Positions 15,451-26,798 of a stretch of 36,247 nt of DNA are shown here, piece after piece. The notes under the pieces were generated by a model. The model did not search any database. It had not been told where the DNA came from and saw only the letters and a program-made list of their open reading frames with translations. Source of the stretch: a bacterium (GTDB lineage: Bacteria; Patescibacteriota; Saccharimonadia; Saccharimonadales; UBA4665). Both the position numbers and the translations under genes were made by a program. Within the stretch, counting starts at the first letter, position 1, and the number at the start of each line of letters is the position of its first letter. Location of the stretch: NCBI GenBank assembly GCA_021841155.1, contig JAKBVU010000004.1, positions 1 through 36,247 on the forward strand, in the 5' to 3' direction.

Positions 15451-17115
15451 TTAAAAATGATCACGAATATGGGAATAACTGTAATCCCAATCGGCATCAG
15501 CTTTTTTGTGTGGATTAAAGATATTCTCTGGATCAAAGATTTTTTTGACTTCTTGAAACAAATTTAATACTTCCGAGCCAAACTGATTTTTTAACCAAGG
15601 TCCTCTAACTAAACCGTCATTATGCTCACCAGATAATGAACCGTGATAATGTAAAACCAAATCATTGACTTCTTGCATGGCTGGTAATAATTTTTCTCGT
15701 TCTTTTTGGTCTTCTAATTTCATTAAAGGGATAATATGAAAATTACCATCACCCATATGACCAGCAATCGTAGCAAATAATTTATATTTATCAATAATCT
15801 TTCGTAATTTAGGTAAAAATTCAGTTAAATACTCAGGTCGAACGATTAAATCATCAATAAAAGGAGCTGTATGTTTGTCTTTAACTTTAGATCTTAAAAG
15901 TTGAAAACTTTGACGTCGCATAATCCAAAATTTTTCAGATTTACCTTCCGTAGCATCTTCTTCAAAACCATTAATTTCATATTTAGCTTTATACTGTTTT
16001 AAATCACGATGTAAATTCTTAACTTTTTGACGAACTTCATCTTCGCTATTAGCATTAAATTCAACCATTAATATTAATTTCGGAATCCCTCTTAAAAGTT
16101 GAAAACCATCTGGAATTAAGCTAAATAATAATTTAACAAACTTCTTTAAACCTAACATTTTATAAAAACTAGCCATAAACTTAATTGATAATATTAAAGT
16201 TTGATCATCAAAACTCTCAAAAGTAGCTGGCTTATACTCTAAAACTTTTGGTATAATATCACCTAATTCATCAATATCTCTTAAAAATAAAACTAGTAAT
16301 CCACTATGAGCTTTATGGGGAACTAATCGAAAATTAATTTCAGTCACAAACCCTAATGTACCTTCTGAACCAACGATTAATTTGGTAATATCAAAAATTT
16401 GACTATCACGATCCCATACTTCCCAAAGAGTGTAACCCATAGAATTTTTACTAACTTGTGGACGAGCTGATTTAATCAAATCATAATTATCTTCACATAA
16501 TCTAAATAATTTGCTATAAAGTTGACCCTCAAAGTCGTCTTGAGACATTTTCTGATCTAACTCAACTTTAGTAAGTGGTTTTAGTTCATGAATCAAACCA
16601 TCAGATAAAACAACTGATAATTTTTTAACAAAATCTTTTGTCTTACCATACTCTAAAGATTTCTCTCCACCAGAATTATTGGCTACCATACCACCAATAG
16701 TGGCTAAATCTCGCGAAGCCGGAAAAGTTGGCATAATAGCTTGTTTTTGAAAAGTTGATTTTTCAAAATCTCGATAAAATACACCCGGTTCGGCTATAGC
16801 ATCATCAGCACTAATTGACTTAATATCTCGAAAATGTCGATTAAAATCAACTATAATAGAATCATTAATAGCTCCACCAGCCATATCAGTGCCAGCAGAA
16901 CGAGCTGTCAAAGATAACTCTGGATTCTGGTTTTTATTATCTCGAACTAGTTGAACTAAAATTTCAACATCATGAGCCTCTCTAGGAAAGACAACAACGC
17001 TTGGCATGATCTCGAAAAGAGAAGCATCATGAGAATAAAACTCTTTTGTTTCTAAACTATCATCAGCTTCACCCTTAAAACCATTTTGTTTTAATGCTTT
17101 GATAAAATTTTCCAT
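15451..17115 (-). CDS. FAD-linked 2-hydroxyacid dehydrogenase (D-lactate dehydrogenase/GlcD-like)
   Basis: A flavoprotein of 554 residues from the ATG at 17115. The PCMH-type FAD-binding domain includes VVVFPREAHDVEILVQLVRD, LTARSAGTDMAGGAI and ATIGGMVANNSGGEKSLEYG, and is followed by a VGSEGTLGFVTE segment. The C-terminal FAD-oxidase domain has TIAGHMGDGNFHIIPLM, GSLSGEHNDGLVRG and FDPENIFNPHKK. These are the signatures of the D-lactate / glycolate / D-2-hydroxyglutarate dehydrogenase family. There is no fused iron-sulfur domain. As first gene of the cyo operon it probably passes electrons from D-lactate or a similar acid into the quinone pool (inference). Frames further upstream (17169, 17124) are open, but the -10 box TAAAAT at 17128-17123 supports 17115. 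The substrate remains open. Confidence 0.85.
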   Translation of the reverse strand: MENFIKALKQNGFKGEADDSLETKEFYSHDASLFEIMPSVVVFPREAHDVEILVQLVRDNKNQNPELSLTARSAGTDMAGGAINDSIIVDFNRHFRDIKSISADDAIAEPGVFYRDFEKSTFQKQAIMPTFPASRDLATIGGMVANNSGGEKSLEYGKTKDFVKKLSVVLSDGLIHELKPLTKVELDQKMSQDDFEGQLYSKLFRLCEDNYDLIKSARPQVSKNSMGYTLWEVWDRDSQIFDITKLIVGSEGTLGFVTEINFRLVPHKAHSGLLVLFLRDIDELGDIIPKVLEYKPATFESFDDQTLILSIKFMASFYKMLGLKKFVKLLFSLIPDGFQLLRGIPKLILMVEFNANSEDEVRQKVKNLHRDLKQYKAKYEINGFEEDATEGKSEKFWIMRRQSFQLLRSKVKDKHTAPFIDDLIVRPEYLTEFLPKLRKIIDKYKLFATIAGHMGDGNFHIIPLMKLEDQKEREKLLPAMQEVNDLVLHYHGSLSGEHNDGLVRGPWLKNQFGSEVLNLFQEVKKIFDPENIFNPHKKADADWDYSYSHIRDHF

Positions 17116-17151
17116 AAACCTCATTTTAACAAAAAACATAAGAACTAACAA
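17115..17151 (-). promoter_or_regulatory. Promoter of the dehydrogenase-cyo operon
   Basis: Minus strand: TTGTTA (17151-17146), 17 bases, TAAAAT (17128-17123), then seven bases to the ATG at 17115. The message is leaderless or has a one-base leader, though GAGG also lies four bases before the ATG. The region is shared with the divergent NDH-2 promoter. Confidence 0.6.
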
Positions 17152-17179
17152 AAAAAGTTTATGAACCAAAAAGACATGT

Positions 17180-17192
17180 TAAAATGTATCTA
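17180..17192 (+). promoter_or_regulatory. -10 box of leaderless promoter, NDH-2 gene
   Basis: TAAAAT (17180-17185), six bases, then the ATG at 17192. The predicted TSS is the A of the start codon. The -35 region is weak (TTTATG at 17158-17163). Confidence 0.6.
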
Positions 17193-18403
17193 TGACTGAA
17201 AAAATCAAAAAAGAAAACATCGTTATTGTCGGAGGTGGTTTTGCTGGTGTCAAAGCTGCACTCTTTTTAAGTAAATATAGTAATTTTTTTAATATCACCC
17301 TGATTTCGGAAACAGATAACTTAAGATATTATCCATTACTATATAAATTTGCCACCGGGGCTAATCAAGTTCTAGTCTCAATTCCATTAACTAAAATTTT
17401 TCAAAATAAAAAAATTAAAATCGTTCACGGCTCTATAGCCAGTCTAGATCGATCAACTAAATCAATCCATCTTGTCGATAATCAAACTTTTAATTTTGAT
17501 AAATTAATCTTAGCTCTTGGAGTAGTAACTAACTATTTCGGGATTGATGGAATCGAAGATTACGCTTACTCAATTAAATCTGAAGCTGAAGCCATGAAAT
17601 TCAATCGTCATCTTCATGATTATCTAATCGCTAATCATCAACCAGACGATCATTATGTTGTCATTGGAGCTGGTCCAACTGGTATTGAATTAGCCGCTGA
17701 ATTACCTGAATATCTCAGATATTTAATGAAAATTCATCATCTTGGTCGGCATGCAATCAAAGTTGAGATTATTGAAGCGCTCAACCAATTATTGCCACGA
17801 TTACCGAAACCATACGCTCAAAGAATTTCTAAAAAGTTAATTTCGATTGGTGTTAGTTTGAAACTAAATTCAAAAGTCATTTCTCAAAACGATAGTGAGA
17901 TCACGGTCAATGATCAAACTATTAAATCTAAAACTGTCGTCTGGACAGCTGGTGTGGCTAATCATCCTTTCTATAAAGCTAATAATTTTTTAATCACTCA
18001 ACACGGCAAAATTGCTTGTGATATTTTTTTACAAGCTGAAGACAATATTTTTATAGCTGGCGATAATGCCAACACGCCATTTTCTGGTTTAGCCCAAACA
18101 GCTCTTCATGATGGTCAATCAATTGCCGAAAACATTGTTAGAAATCATTTTGGTTATCAAATGAAAGCTTACAAACCAAAAAATATTATTACTGTCATTC
18201 CGGTTGGACCAAAATTTTCAGCTGTTCTCTGGGGCAAAAAAAAGTTTTACGGATTTTACGGATCAGTCATGCGTCATTTGGCTGACATTGATGGTTATAT
18301 GAATGTTTTACCATGGTATTCGGCCCTGGCTTTATGGCTCAAATATTTCCATCGACGACCTCAAACTTGTCCAATTTGTCAGTCGACCAATGGTCAAAAC
18401 TAA
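17192..18403 (+). CDS. ndh: Type II NADH:quinone oxidoreductase
   Basis: A 403-residue peripheral membrane flavoprotein that oxidises NADH and reduces quinone without pumping protons. The FAD-binding Rossmann motif is IVIVGGGFAGVKAA (about 10-24). The NADH-binding motif is YVVIGAGPTGIELAAELPEY (about 150-170). The C-terminal FAD motif IFIAGDNANTPFSGLAQTALH is intact. The C-terminus has the usual amphipathic region, then an unusual short tail with CPIC. It is divergent from the dehydrogenase-cyo operon across a short shared promoter region, so both are probably expressed together as the input and output of one chain. It has its own leaderless promoter. Confidence 0.9.
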   Translation: MTEKIKKENIVIVGGGFAGVKAALFLSKYSNFFNITLISETDNLRYYPLLYKFATGANQVLVSIPLTKIFQNKKIKIVHGSIASLDRSTKSIHLVDNQTFNFDKLILALGVVTNYFGIDGIEDYAYSIKSEAEAMKFNRHLHDYLIANHQPDDHYVVIGAGPTGIELAAELPEYLRYLMKIHHLGRHAIKVEIIEALNQLLPRLPKPYAQRISKKLISIGVSLKLNSKVISQNDSEITVNDQTIKSKTVVWTAGVANHPFYKANNFLITQHGKIACDIFLQAEDNIFIAGDNANTPFSGLAQTALHDGQSIAENIVRNHFGYQMKAYKPKNIITVIPVGPKFSAVLWGKKKFYGFYGSVMRHLADIDGYMNVLPWYSALALWLKYFHRRPQTCPICQSTNGQN

Positions 18404-18406
18404 ACT

Positions 18407-21400
18407 ATGTCCGGTTTTAAATTAAGCGATTTTTTGATTAATTTAAATCCCGCTCAAAAACAAGCCGTTGAAACTATTGAAGGTCCAGTCATGGTTCTAG
18501 CCGGACCGGGAAGTGGTAAAACACAATTATTAACCAGTCGCGTGGCTAATATCTTAAAATCAACCGACTCGTCAGCTGATAATATTCTTTGTTTAACTTT
18601 TACTGATTCAGCCGTGTTAACAATGCGTCGGCGTCTTCTTAATATGATCGGCCAAGACGCTTACAAGGTCAAAATTATGACTTTTCACGCTTTTTGTAAT
18701 GATATTATCCAAAATAACTACTATTATTTTGATCAATTCAATTTATTTCAAGTAGCTGACAACATTACTAGTTTTGAAATGATTGAGAATATCAAAGATC
18801 AATTAGGTTATAATATTAAAATTAAAAATCGAACTAACAGAGATATTATTAATTTGCTCTTAGGACTAAAGCAAGAATTAATCACACCAGACGATCTAGA
18901 ACTAATTATTAAAAATGACAGTGATTTCATGTCTCAAATTAATCTGAGTTTAATTGATCTTAGCCCTAAGATTCAACGTATTAGCTCTAAAACAGCCGGC
19001 CTGTTTGTTGAATTACTTAATTCAATTAAACAATCTAATTATCAGCCGCATTTTAAAGATTATTCTCTCAAACAATCATTAATTGATGATCTAAAATTAT
19101 CTCTAGAACAGTTTGAACAAACCAAAAAAACAACTACTATAACTCAATTTAAGAACAAGTGGTTAAAAAAAGATCAAAACTATAATTATATTTTAAGCGA
19201 TGCGAATAATTATGTAATCCTAGCAGAAATAGTTGAAATTTATCGTCAATACCAAACTACCTTAAAATCTAAAAAATTACTCGATTACCCTGACTTAATC
19301 TTAACTGTCATCAATAAATTAACAACTGAAAAAGATTTACTTTATAACCTACAAGAACAATTTCAATATATTCTAGTTGATGAATTTCAAGACACCAATC
19401 AATCTCAATATAAAATCATTGAACTCCTAGCTGATAATCCAGTTAATAATAATCGACCCAATATCTTGATTGTTGGAGATGATGATCAGGCTATCTTTAG
19501 TTTTCAGGGTGCTAATTATTCTCATATGGTAAAATTTTATCAAACTTATGATCAGGTTAAATTAATTAACTTAACTACCAACTATCGATCCGATCAAGCT
19601 ATCGTAGAATTCAGTCAACAATTAGCCGCTAGCATTACTGATCGAGTTACCAATTTCTTAAGCCATATCAGCAAAAAATTAGAAGCCAATCATCGACAAA
19701 AAGGTTTAATTGATCGACAGGTGTTCGAAACTAAAACCGACCAATTAGACTACATAGCTAAGTTATGTCATCAATTAATTAATCAAGCTAAGCATCAAGC
19801 TAACGAAATTGCTATTATCGCTCCAAAACATGCTCAGTTGAAAGAATTAATCCCATTTTTAAAAAAATATGAACTCAAGGTTAATTATGATAAAAGAGAT
19901 AATATTTTAGAAGACCCCCTAATTAATTATTTAATTATTGGTTGTCGGTTAATTCATGGCTTAACTGACGAAAGTCAATTTTTTGAAGCAGATCAATTAT
20001 GGAGTCAATTTTTAAGTGCTCAATTTTTTAATATTGATCCAATCAAAATCTGGTCAATTTCAAATCAAGCCACGAATCAAAAAGTCAGTTGGACGAAACT
20101 AATTATTAAAGATACTGAATTAAGCCCAATAGGAAAGTTCATAATCGGCTTATCTCAACAAACTAACTTTTATTCCATTGAAGAAATTCTTGATTTTTTA
20201 ATTGGCCTAAAACCCTTTAATGATTATCAATCACCCTTTTATCAATTTTATTTTGATCAAGCCAAAGATCTAACTTTTTACAACTTACTCTTATCCAATT
20301 TGGTAACACTTAAAAAATCATTAACTGATTATCAAAAAAATAGCCAAAAAATCTTATTTTTAACTGATTTTATTAAATATATCGATTTAGTCCAAGCTAG
20401 CCAAGAAGTTCTTTTAAATAATGATGCTCATTTCGACCATCAAGATGCTATTAGTTTATTAACGGTTCATAAGGCTAAAGGTCAAGAGTATAACATAGTC
20501 ATTTTATTCAATCTAACTGATCAAGTGTGGGGTCAGTCAACTAAAAATAATCATGGCATCAAATTGCCTCAAGTGTTAGAATTCATTAATTATAAAGATA
20601 GTTTAAATGAAAAAATTCGAGCTCTATATGTCTCAATTACTAGAGCTAAATCAGAACTTTATCTCTTTAGTTCAACTGAACAAGATGGCTTAGCTATACT
20701 ACAAGAATCATTAACAGAAGAAGGTCTTGAAAGTCCCTTGATTAAACCCCAAAAACAATTAATTGCCATTAATCCACATCATGCTCAGCCACTATCAAAT
20801 AGTGAGCAAGTTAATTCTTGGCAGCAAAGTCATCTTGATGCTACGAATTCCAACAAAAATAGATTGTTTTTATTAGATCGTCTTCAAACATATCAACTAA
20901 GTCCCACAAATCTTAATAGTTTTGTTGACACCCAATATGGCGGTCCTCAAAAATTTTTCCTTGAGAATATTTTAAGATTACCAAAGACTATTGATGAAAA
21001 ATTAGCCTATGGTAATGCTATGCACAGTGTCTTAAATCAACTCAGTCAAAGTATTAACCACAATCAAATAAACAGTTATGATCAATCTGTGAAAATTTTA
21101 AATGAATTTTTAAGAAAACAGAGAATTAAACCACATTCTATAGCTTTATTGCAAGAGAAAGGACAACAAACTCTTAAAATATTTTATCAAGAACATCTCG
21201 ATCGACTTCATCAAAAACATTTATCAGAAGTCAGTTTTAAACATCAGGGAATTACTAATGGACCAGCATTATTAACTGGACAGGTTGATCGAATCGATAT
21301 TGACGAAAAAAATCATATTATTCATTTGATTGACTATAAAACTTCACGGCCAACTAAAAGTATTAAATACAATCATCGTAAACAGCTCTACTTTTACATC

Positions 21401-21658
21401 TATCTATTGCAACAGTCAAAAGAATATAAAAACTGGCAAATTGAAGCATCATTGTTATTTTTAGAACCAGATGAAAATAATCATTTACCAATTCTTGATC
21501 TAAAGTTTCAAGATAAAGAATATCAAAAAGTTTTAAGTCTCATGCCAATTGTTTGGCAAAAAATATTCAACCTAGATTTTCCCGAAATTGATCATTATCC
21601 TCAAAATGAAACTGGTACTAAGCAATTCGAAAATGATCTAATTAATGGGCTTATTTAG
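18407..21658 (+). CDS. UvrD/PcrA-type helicase with C-terminal RecB-like nuclease domain
   Basis: A 1083-residue SF1A DNA helicase-nuclease. LNPAQKQAVE is the Q motif, AGPGSGKT (32-39) the Walker A, LVDEFQDTNQSQ (about 325) the Walker B, GDDDQAIFSFQGA motif III, TNYRSD motif IV, LLTVHKAKGQEY motif V and RALYVSITRAKSELYLF motif VI. The last 200 residues contain GQVDRIDIDEKNHIIHLIDY followed by KTS, the catalytic D...D-x-K core of a PD-(D/E)XK nuclease like those of RecB and AddA/AdnA. The protein probably processes double-strand ends for recombination. It lies three bases after the NDH-2 gene, so it is probably co-transcribed. Its last eight bases overlap the convergent channel gene. Confidence 0.9.
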   Translation: MSGFKLSDFLINLNPAQKQAVETIEGPVMVLAGPGSGKTQLLTSRVANILKSTDSSADNILCLTFTDSAVLTMRRRLLNMIGQDAYKVKIMTFHAFCNDIIQNNYYYFDQFNLFQVADNITSFEMIENIKDQLGYNIKIKNRTNRDIINLLLGLKQELITPDDLELIIKNDSDFMSQINLSLIDLSPKIQRISSKTAGLFVELLNSIKQSNYQPHFKDYSLKQSLIDDLKLSLEQFEQTKKTTTITQFKNKWLKKDQNYNYILSDANNYVILAEIVEIYRQYQTTLKSKKLLDYPDLILTVINKLTTEKDLLYNLQEQFQYILVDEFQDTNQSQYKIIELLADNPVNNNRPNILIVGDDDQAIFSFQGANYSHMVKFYQTYDQVKLINLTTNYRSDQAIVEFSQQLAASITDRVTNFLSHISKKLEANHRQKGLIDRQVFETKTDQLDYIAKLCHQLINQAKHQANEIAIIAPKHAQLKELIPFLKKYELKVNYDKRDNILEDPLINYLIIGCRLIHGLTDESQFFEADQLWSQFLSAQFFNIDPIKIWSISNQATNQKVSWTKLIIKDTELSPIGKFIIGLSQQTNFYSIEEILDFLIGLKPFNDYQSPFYQFYFDQAKDLTFYNLLLSNLVTLKKSLTDYQKNSQKILFLTDFIKYIDLVQASQEVLLNNDAHFDHQDAISLLTVHKAKGQEYNIVILFNLTDQVWGQSTKNNHGIKLPQVLEFINYKDSLNEKIRALYVSITRAKSELYLFSSTEQDGLAILQESLTEEGLESPLIKPQKQLIAINPHHAQPLSNSEQVNSWQQSHLDATNSNKNRLFLLDRLQTYQLSPTNLNSFVDTQYGGPQKFFLENILRLPKTIDEKLAYGNAMHSVLNQLSQSINHNQINSYDQSVKILNEFLRKQRIKPHSIALLQEKGQQTLKIFYQEHLDRLHQKHLSEVSFKHQGITNGPALLTGQVDRIDIDEKNHIIHLIDYKTSRPTKSIKYNHRKQLYFYIYLLQQSKEYKNWQIEASLLFLEPDENNHLPILDLKFQDKEYQKVLSLMPIVWQKIFNLDFPEIDHYPQNETGTKQFENDLINGLI

Positions 21659-22451
21659 ATTTTTTTCGATTAGCAGTTGATCGTTTTTTGTTACTACTTT
21701 TAGTGGCTGTCTTTTTCTTGGTAGTGGTTGAAGTTTTAGCAGCAACACTTTTGTTGCTAGTTTTATCTGATTCAACTTCAACATCAACAGCAGCATCTTT
21801 TTTAACTGGTGCAACACTCTGATCTTTTTCTTTTGATGGAGCAAATAATAATCCATAAAGATTAACGCCGATCACTGCACCTAAAACTGGACCTAAAACA
21901 TAAGTACCCCAAATCCAAGCTCGAGCACCTAAAGCAACAGCTGGATTAACGATACCAATAGCAGCTACAGAAGCGGCTAAAATACCTAACAAAAACGCAA
22001 CTCCACCAACTGACGCTCTAACAGCAGTAGATAATTTTTGAAACATAGCTGACGACCAAATAAAACCAAGTATAAATGCACCAAATGATTCGGATAATAA
22101 AATCTTAGCAGTGTAATGACCACCAATTGGAGCAAATTTAGAGCCGGTTAAATAAGTAAACAAATAATAAGCTAACCAACCACCCAATAACTGAGCTACA
22201 ATATAAAAAACGGCTCTAAGTGTTGAGACCTTGCGAGCTGTCCATAAAGCAACAGTTAAAGCTGGATTAAAATGAGCACCTGAAATATTAATTAAAGCAA
22301 ATGTTAAAACAATAATCACTAGACCAACTGCAATGGCGATAAAAAAAGGTACACCAATAGTTGACCTTTGAACTGTTAAAAATAACATTGTTAATATTCC
22401 CACACCCAAAAATTCAGCTAGAAAAGCTGAAACATGTTTTTTGTTAAGCAT
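21651..22451 (-). CDS. MIP/aquaporin-family channel with Lys/Thr-rich C-terminal tail
   Basis: A 266-residue channel from the ATG at 22451, chosen because GGAGAAG lies four bases upstream; the in-frame ATG at 22475 overlaps the -10 box. Six helices and two half-helices carry the signatures SGAHFNPALTVA and GIVNPAVALGAR, so both NPA boxes are intact. It may pass water, glycerol or small solutes; selectivity cannot be read safely by eye. Residues about 205-266 form an unusual tail, first acidic (DVEVESDK) and then rich in Lys, Thr, Ser and Ala (TSTTTKKKTATKSSNKKRS), much like a histone H1 tail and presumably cytoplasmic. It lies directly downstream of the ATP synthase operon but has its own promoter. 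Confidence 0.85.
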   Translation of the reverse strand: MLNKKHVSAFLAEFLGVGILTMLFLTVQRSTIGVPFFIAIAVGLVIIVLTFALINISGAHFNPALTVALWTARKVSTLRAVFYIVAQLLGGWLAYYLFTYLTGSKFAPIGGHYTAKILLSESFGAFILGFIWSSAMFQKLSTAVRASVGGVAFLLGILAASVAAIGIVNPAVALGARAWIWGTYVLGPVLGAVIGVNLYGLLFAPSKEKDQSVAPVKKDAAVDVEVESDKTSNKSVAAKTSTTTKKKTATKSSNKKRSTANRKKSK

Positions 22452-22473
22452 TACACTTCTCCTATTATTTTGC

Positions 22474-22479
22474 ATTATA
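22474..22479 (-). promoter_or_regulatory. -10 box of the channel gene
   Basis: A perfect TATAAT on the minus strand (22479-22474), about 22 bases before the ATG at 22451. This gene has a short leader containing GGAGAAG, unlike the leaderless genes of the window. Confidence 0.5.
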
Positions 22480-22502
22480 GATTAAGATTACATCTAAGTT
22501 GA

Positions 22503-22543
22503 CTATTTGTAAATAGCTTGTTAAAAAAAATATTATTTTTTTG
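22503..22543 (-). terminator. Possible weak terminator after atpC
   Basis: An A7/T8 hairpin (AAAAAAAT-AAT-ATTTTTTT on the minus strand) spans the atpC stop and is followed by a second small stem, CTATTT-AC-AAATAG. The stems are entirely or mostly A/T, so function is uncertain. Confidence 0.3.
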
Positions 22544-22961
22544 TAACATGTTTTCGTAAATTAACGACTTGAAGACGAATTTGTGAACGATCAATTAGTT
22601 GCTGAGCATGATTGAGACTAATTTCATCATGGGCATTTTTTTTCATCTCTAAAGCTTTGTCATAAGCCAATTCAACTTCAGCTTGATCAATTGAATCAGC
22701 ATGATCAGCTTCGTCAACCAAAATATTAAGTTGATTATTTTTGACTTCAACCACGCCACCATAGGTCGCAAACATTTCTAAATTACTATCAGGATCTTTA
22801 GCATTACGTCTAATCGACAACACGCCCGACTGAATACTGGTCACTATCGGCATGTGATCATTTAAAACAGCTATTTGTCCATCACTGGTTGGAATAACAA
22901 CTTCGTAAACATCATCATTAAATTTAAGGCCCGTTTGAGAAACTAATTTTAAATGAATCAT
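22533..22961 (-). CDS. atpC: F1Fo ATP synthase subunit epsilon
   Basis: A 142-residue epsilon subunit. The N-terminal beta-sandwich is recognisable from GLKFNDDVYEVVIPTSDGQI, AVLNDHMPIVTSIQSGVLSI and FATYGGVVEVKNNQLNIL, followed by a C-terminal helical hairpin (about 92-142) of the kind that inhibits hydrolysis. It links the gamma shaft to the c ring. It follows atpD by three bases and is the last gene of the operon. The length is normal and the C-terminal inhibitory domain is present. Confidence 0.95.
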   Translation of the reverse strand: MIHLKLVSQTGLKFNDDVYEVVIPTSDGQIAVLNDHMPIVTSIQSGVLSIRRNAKDPDSNLEMFATYGGVVEVKNNQLNILVDEADHADSIDQAEVELAYDKALEMKKNAHDEISLNHAQQLIDRSQIRLQVVNLRKHVTKK

Positions 22962-22964
22962 TAT

Positions 22965-24371
<1,407 letters not shown>

Positions 24372-24378
24372 TTATAAA

Positions 24379-25251
24379 TTATTGTTTCAAAGCTTCAACG
24401 CCACCAGAAATTTCAGCCAACTCTTGAGTAATTCTTGACTGTCGAACGGTATTCAAAGTTAAAGTATAATCATCAATCAAATCTTTAGCATTATCGGTCG
24501 CATTTTTCATAGCTAACATTCTCATAGCATTTTCAGATATTAAACTATCCAGTAAAGCTTGCCATAAATTAGCCTCAATTAATCGAAAACTAATTTCATC
24601 GATAATAGTCTCAATATCTGGTTCAAAATTAGTAAAATTTAGTGTCTCTTTAGTTGGCGCCTGATTTTCTTCAAGGGTAATTGGTAAAATAACTTGACTG
24701 ATAACTTTTTGATTAATGTTAGAAATAGATTTAGTGTAAATTAAATTAACTCGGTCAATTTTAGAATCTTTAAACAATTCAACTACTGTTTTTAAAATCG
24801 GACGAATATCGTTGGCTGTTGGTTTGTCAGAAAAATCATTATAAACCGCCATTAAATCAATCTCTTTCAAATTGCGACAATAATTAGCTGCTTTATTACC
24901 AATGGCAATAATTTTAGGAGGGTTTTTATCGCCTGACTGTTGAAGTTGTCGAACAAACTGTCGAATTAAATTAGAGTTATAGGCTCCGGCTAAACCACTG
25001 TTAGAACTAATAATAATATAGAGCTGTCGACTAATGGGACGAACTTGAAAGTAACTATACTTTTCTAACTCATGAATGGAAGCTAAATAATGACCTAATT
25101 TTTCGGCCAAGAGGGCATATTCACGACTCATAGCCGCATAATCTTGCGATCTTTTTAATTTAGAAGCGGCTACCAATTGAAGAGCTTTAGTGATTTGTCG
25201 AATACTCTTAACTGAATTAATACGTCTTTTAAGTGTAATAGTAGTAGCCAT
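24379..25251 (-). CDS. atpG: F1Fo ATP synthase subunit gamma
   Basis: A 290-residue central shaft subunit. The N-terminal helix, TLKRRINSVKSIRQITKALQ then LVAASKLKR, and the C-terminal SENAMRMLAMKNATDNA with LNTVRQSRITQELAEISGG are the conserved coiled-coil ends that rotate inside alpha3beta3. SSNSGLAGAYNSNL is the usual Rossmann-like middle segment. It lies six bases after atpA and is co-transcribed with the operon. Confidence 0.96.
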   Translation of the reverse strand: MATTITLKRRINSVKSIRQITKALQLVAASKLKRSQDYAAMSREYALLAEKLGHYLASIHELEKYSYFQVRPISRQLYIIISSNSGLAGAYNSNLIRQFVRQLQQSGDKNPPKIIAIGNKAANYCRNLKEIDLMAVYNDFSDKPTANDIRPILKTVVELFKDSKIDRVNLIYTKSISNINQKVISQVILPITLEENQAPTKETLNFTNFEPDIETIIDEISFRLIEANLWQALLDSLISENAMRMLAMKNATDNAKDLIDDYTLTLNTVRQSRITQELAEISGGVEALKQ

Positions 25252-25257
25252 TTAGTT

Positions 25258-26796
25258 TTATTCCTGAATATCCTCAAAGGTTTTAAAAACTTTTTTAGCT
25301 ACGTCGGATAAGATTTGATTATCATGATCGGTTGGTTTATCGCCAGTATTAAGTTTTTTAATTAAAGCGGCCTGATGTTGTGTCAAATTATTAAGAAAAA
25401 CGTCTTCAGCAGTTTTAATTTTATCTACCTTGATTTTATCCATTAAACCATTAGTTGCAACATACAAAGAACTATACATTTGCCAAATAGAATAAGGACT
25501 AAACTGAGATTGTTTTAATAACTCAGTTAAACGTTGACCACGTTCAATAATTTGCTTCGTTTCATCATCTAAATCAGTTGAAAATTGACTAAAAGAAGCT
25601 AGCTCTCGAAATTGAGCTAAAGAAAGTTTTAATCCACCACCAACTGACTTAATAGCTTTATTTTGAGCCGATCCACCAACTCTAGAAACCGATAAACCAA
25701 CCGAAATAGCTGGCCTAATACCTTGATAGAATAAATTAGTTTCCAAAAAGATTTGACCATCAGTAATAGAAATAACGTTAGTTGGAATATAGGCTGAAAT
25801 GTCTCCCGCCTGGGTTTCAATAATAGGTAAAGCCGTCAAAGAACCACCACCCAATTCATCATTAAGCTTAGCTGCTCTTTCCAGTAAACGAGAATGGAGA
25901 TAAAAAACATCACCTGGATAAGCTTCACGACCTGGTGGGCGCCTTAAAAGAAGTGACATTTGACGATAAGCTGCTGCATGTTTAGACAAATCGTCAAAAA
26001 CTATTAAAGCATGTTGACCATTATCTCTAAAATATTCGCCAATCGTAGCTCCTGTATAGGGAGCTAAATAAAGCATAGCTGCCGGATCAGCTGAACTAGT
26101 AGCAATAATAATTGTCTTATCTAAAGCACCTTCACGTCTTAGTCTTTCCTGAAGGGCTGCAATTTTAGATAACTTTTGACCAATAGCCACGTAAATATTA
26201 ATCACTCCAGTTTCTTGACGACTCTGGTTAATCATAGCGTCAACTGCAATGGCTGTTTTACCAGTTTGCCGATCGCCAATAATTAACTCTCTCTGACCTT
26301 TACCGATTGGAATCATAGCATCAATAGCCATAATGCCAGTCATTAAAGGCTCAAAAACAGCTTTACGATCTAAAACACCTGGTGCGGCTTTTTCAACTCG
26401 GGACATTAAACTGGTTTTGACTGGACCTTTACCGTCAAGTGGTCGACCAAGTGGATCAATCACTCGACCAATTAATTCTGGACCAACTGCTACCTCTAAA
26501 ATATTACCAGATAATTGGACTTCAGCTCCAGCTTCAACCAAATCATCATCAGCTAAAATCACAGCCCCGATTTCATCAATTGCTAAATTAAAAGCAAAAG
26601 CCATAACTTTGCGGCCATCATGACCATTAATTTCCAACATTTCATTGTAAGAACAGTCACTTAATCCATAAATCCAGGCAATACCATCACCGACGCGAGT
26701 GACAATACCAACATTTTTAATTTCTGGTCGTTTTTTTAGATTTTCAATGGCACTTCGGATATCGCTAGATAATTCTTCAATTGATAAATTTGACAC
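25258..26796 (-). CDS. atpA: F1Fo ATP synthase subunit alpha
   Basis: A 512-residue non-catalytic nucleotide-binding subunit, starting with GTG at 26796 behind AAAGGAT six bases upstream. The Walker A is [58 protein letters not shown] and the alpha-specific arginine-finger region [14 protein letters not shown] are intact. It forms the alpha3beta3 head and follows atpH by two bases. Confidence 0.98.
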   Translation of the reverse strand: MSNLSIEELSSDIRSAIENLKKRPEIKNVGIVTRVGDGIAWIYGLSDCSYNEMLEINGHDGRKVMAFAFNLAIDEIGAVILADDDLVEAGAEVQLSGNILEVAVGPELIGRVIDPLGRPLDGKGPVKTSLMSRVEKAAPGVLDRKAVFEPLMTGIMAIDAMIPIGKGQRELIIGDRQTGKTAIAVDAMINQSRQETGVINIYVAIGQKLSKIAALQERLRREGALDKTIIIATSSADPAAMLYLAPYTGATIGEYFRDNGQHALIVFDDLSKHAAAYRQMSLLLRRPPGREAYPGDVFYLHSRLLERAAKLNDELGGGSLTALPIIETQAGDISAYIPTNVISITDGQIFLETNLFYQGIRPAISVGLSVSRVGGSAQNKAIKSVGGGLKLSLAQFRELASFSQFSTDLDDETKQIIERGQRLTELLKQSQFSPYSIWQMYSSLYVATNGLMDKIKVDKIKTAEDVFLNNLTQHQAALIKKLNTGDKPTDHDNQILSDVAKKVFKTFEDIQE

Positions 26797-26798
26797 TT

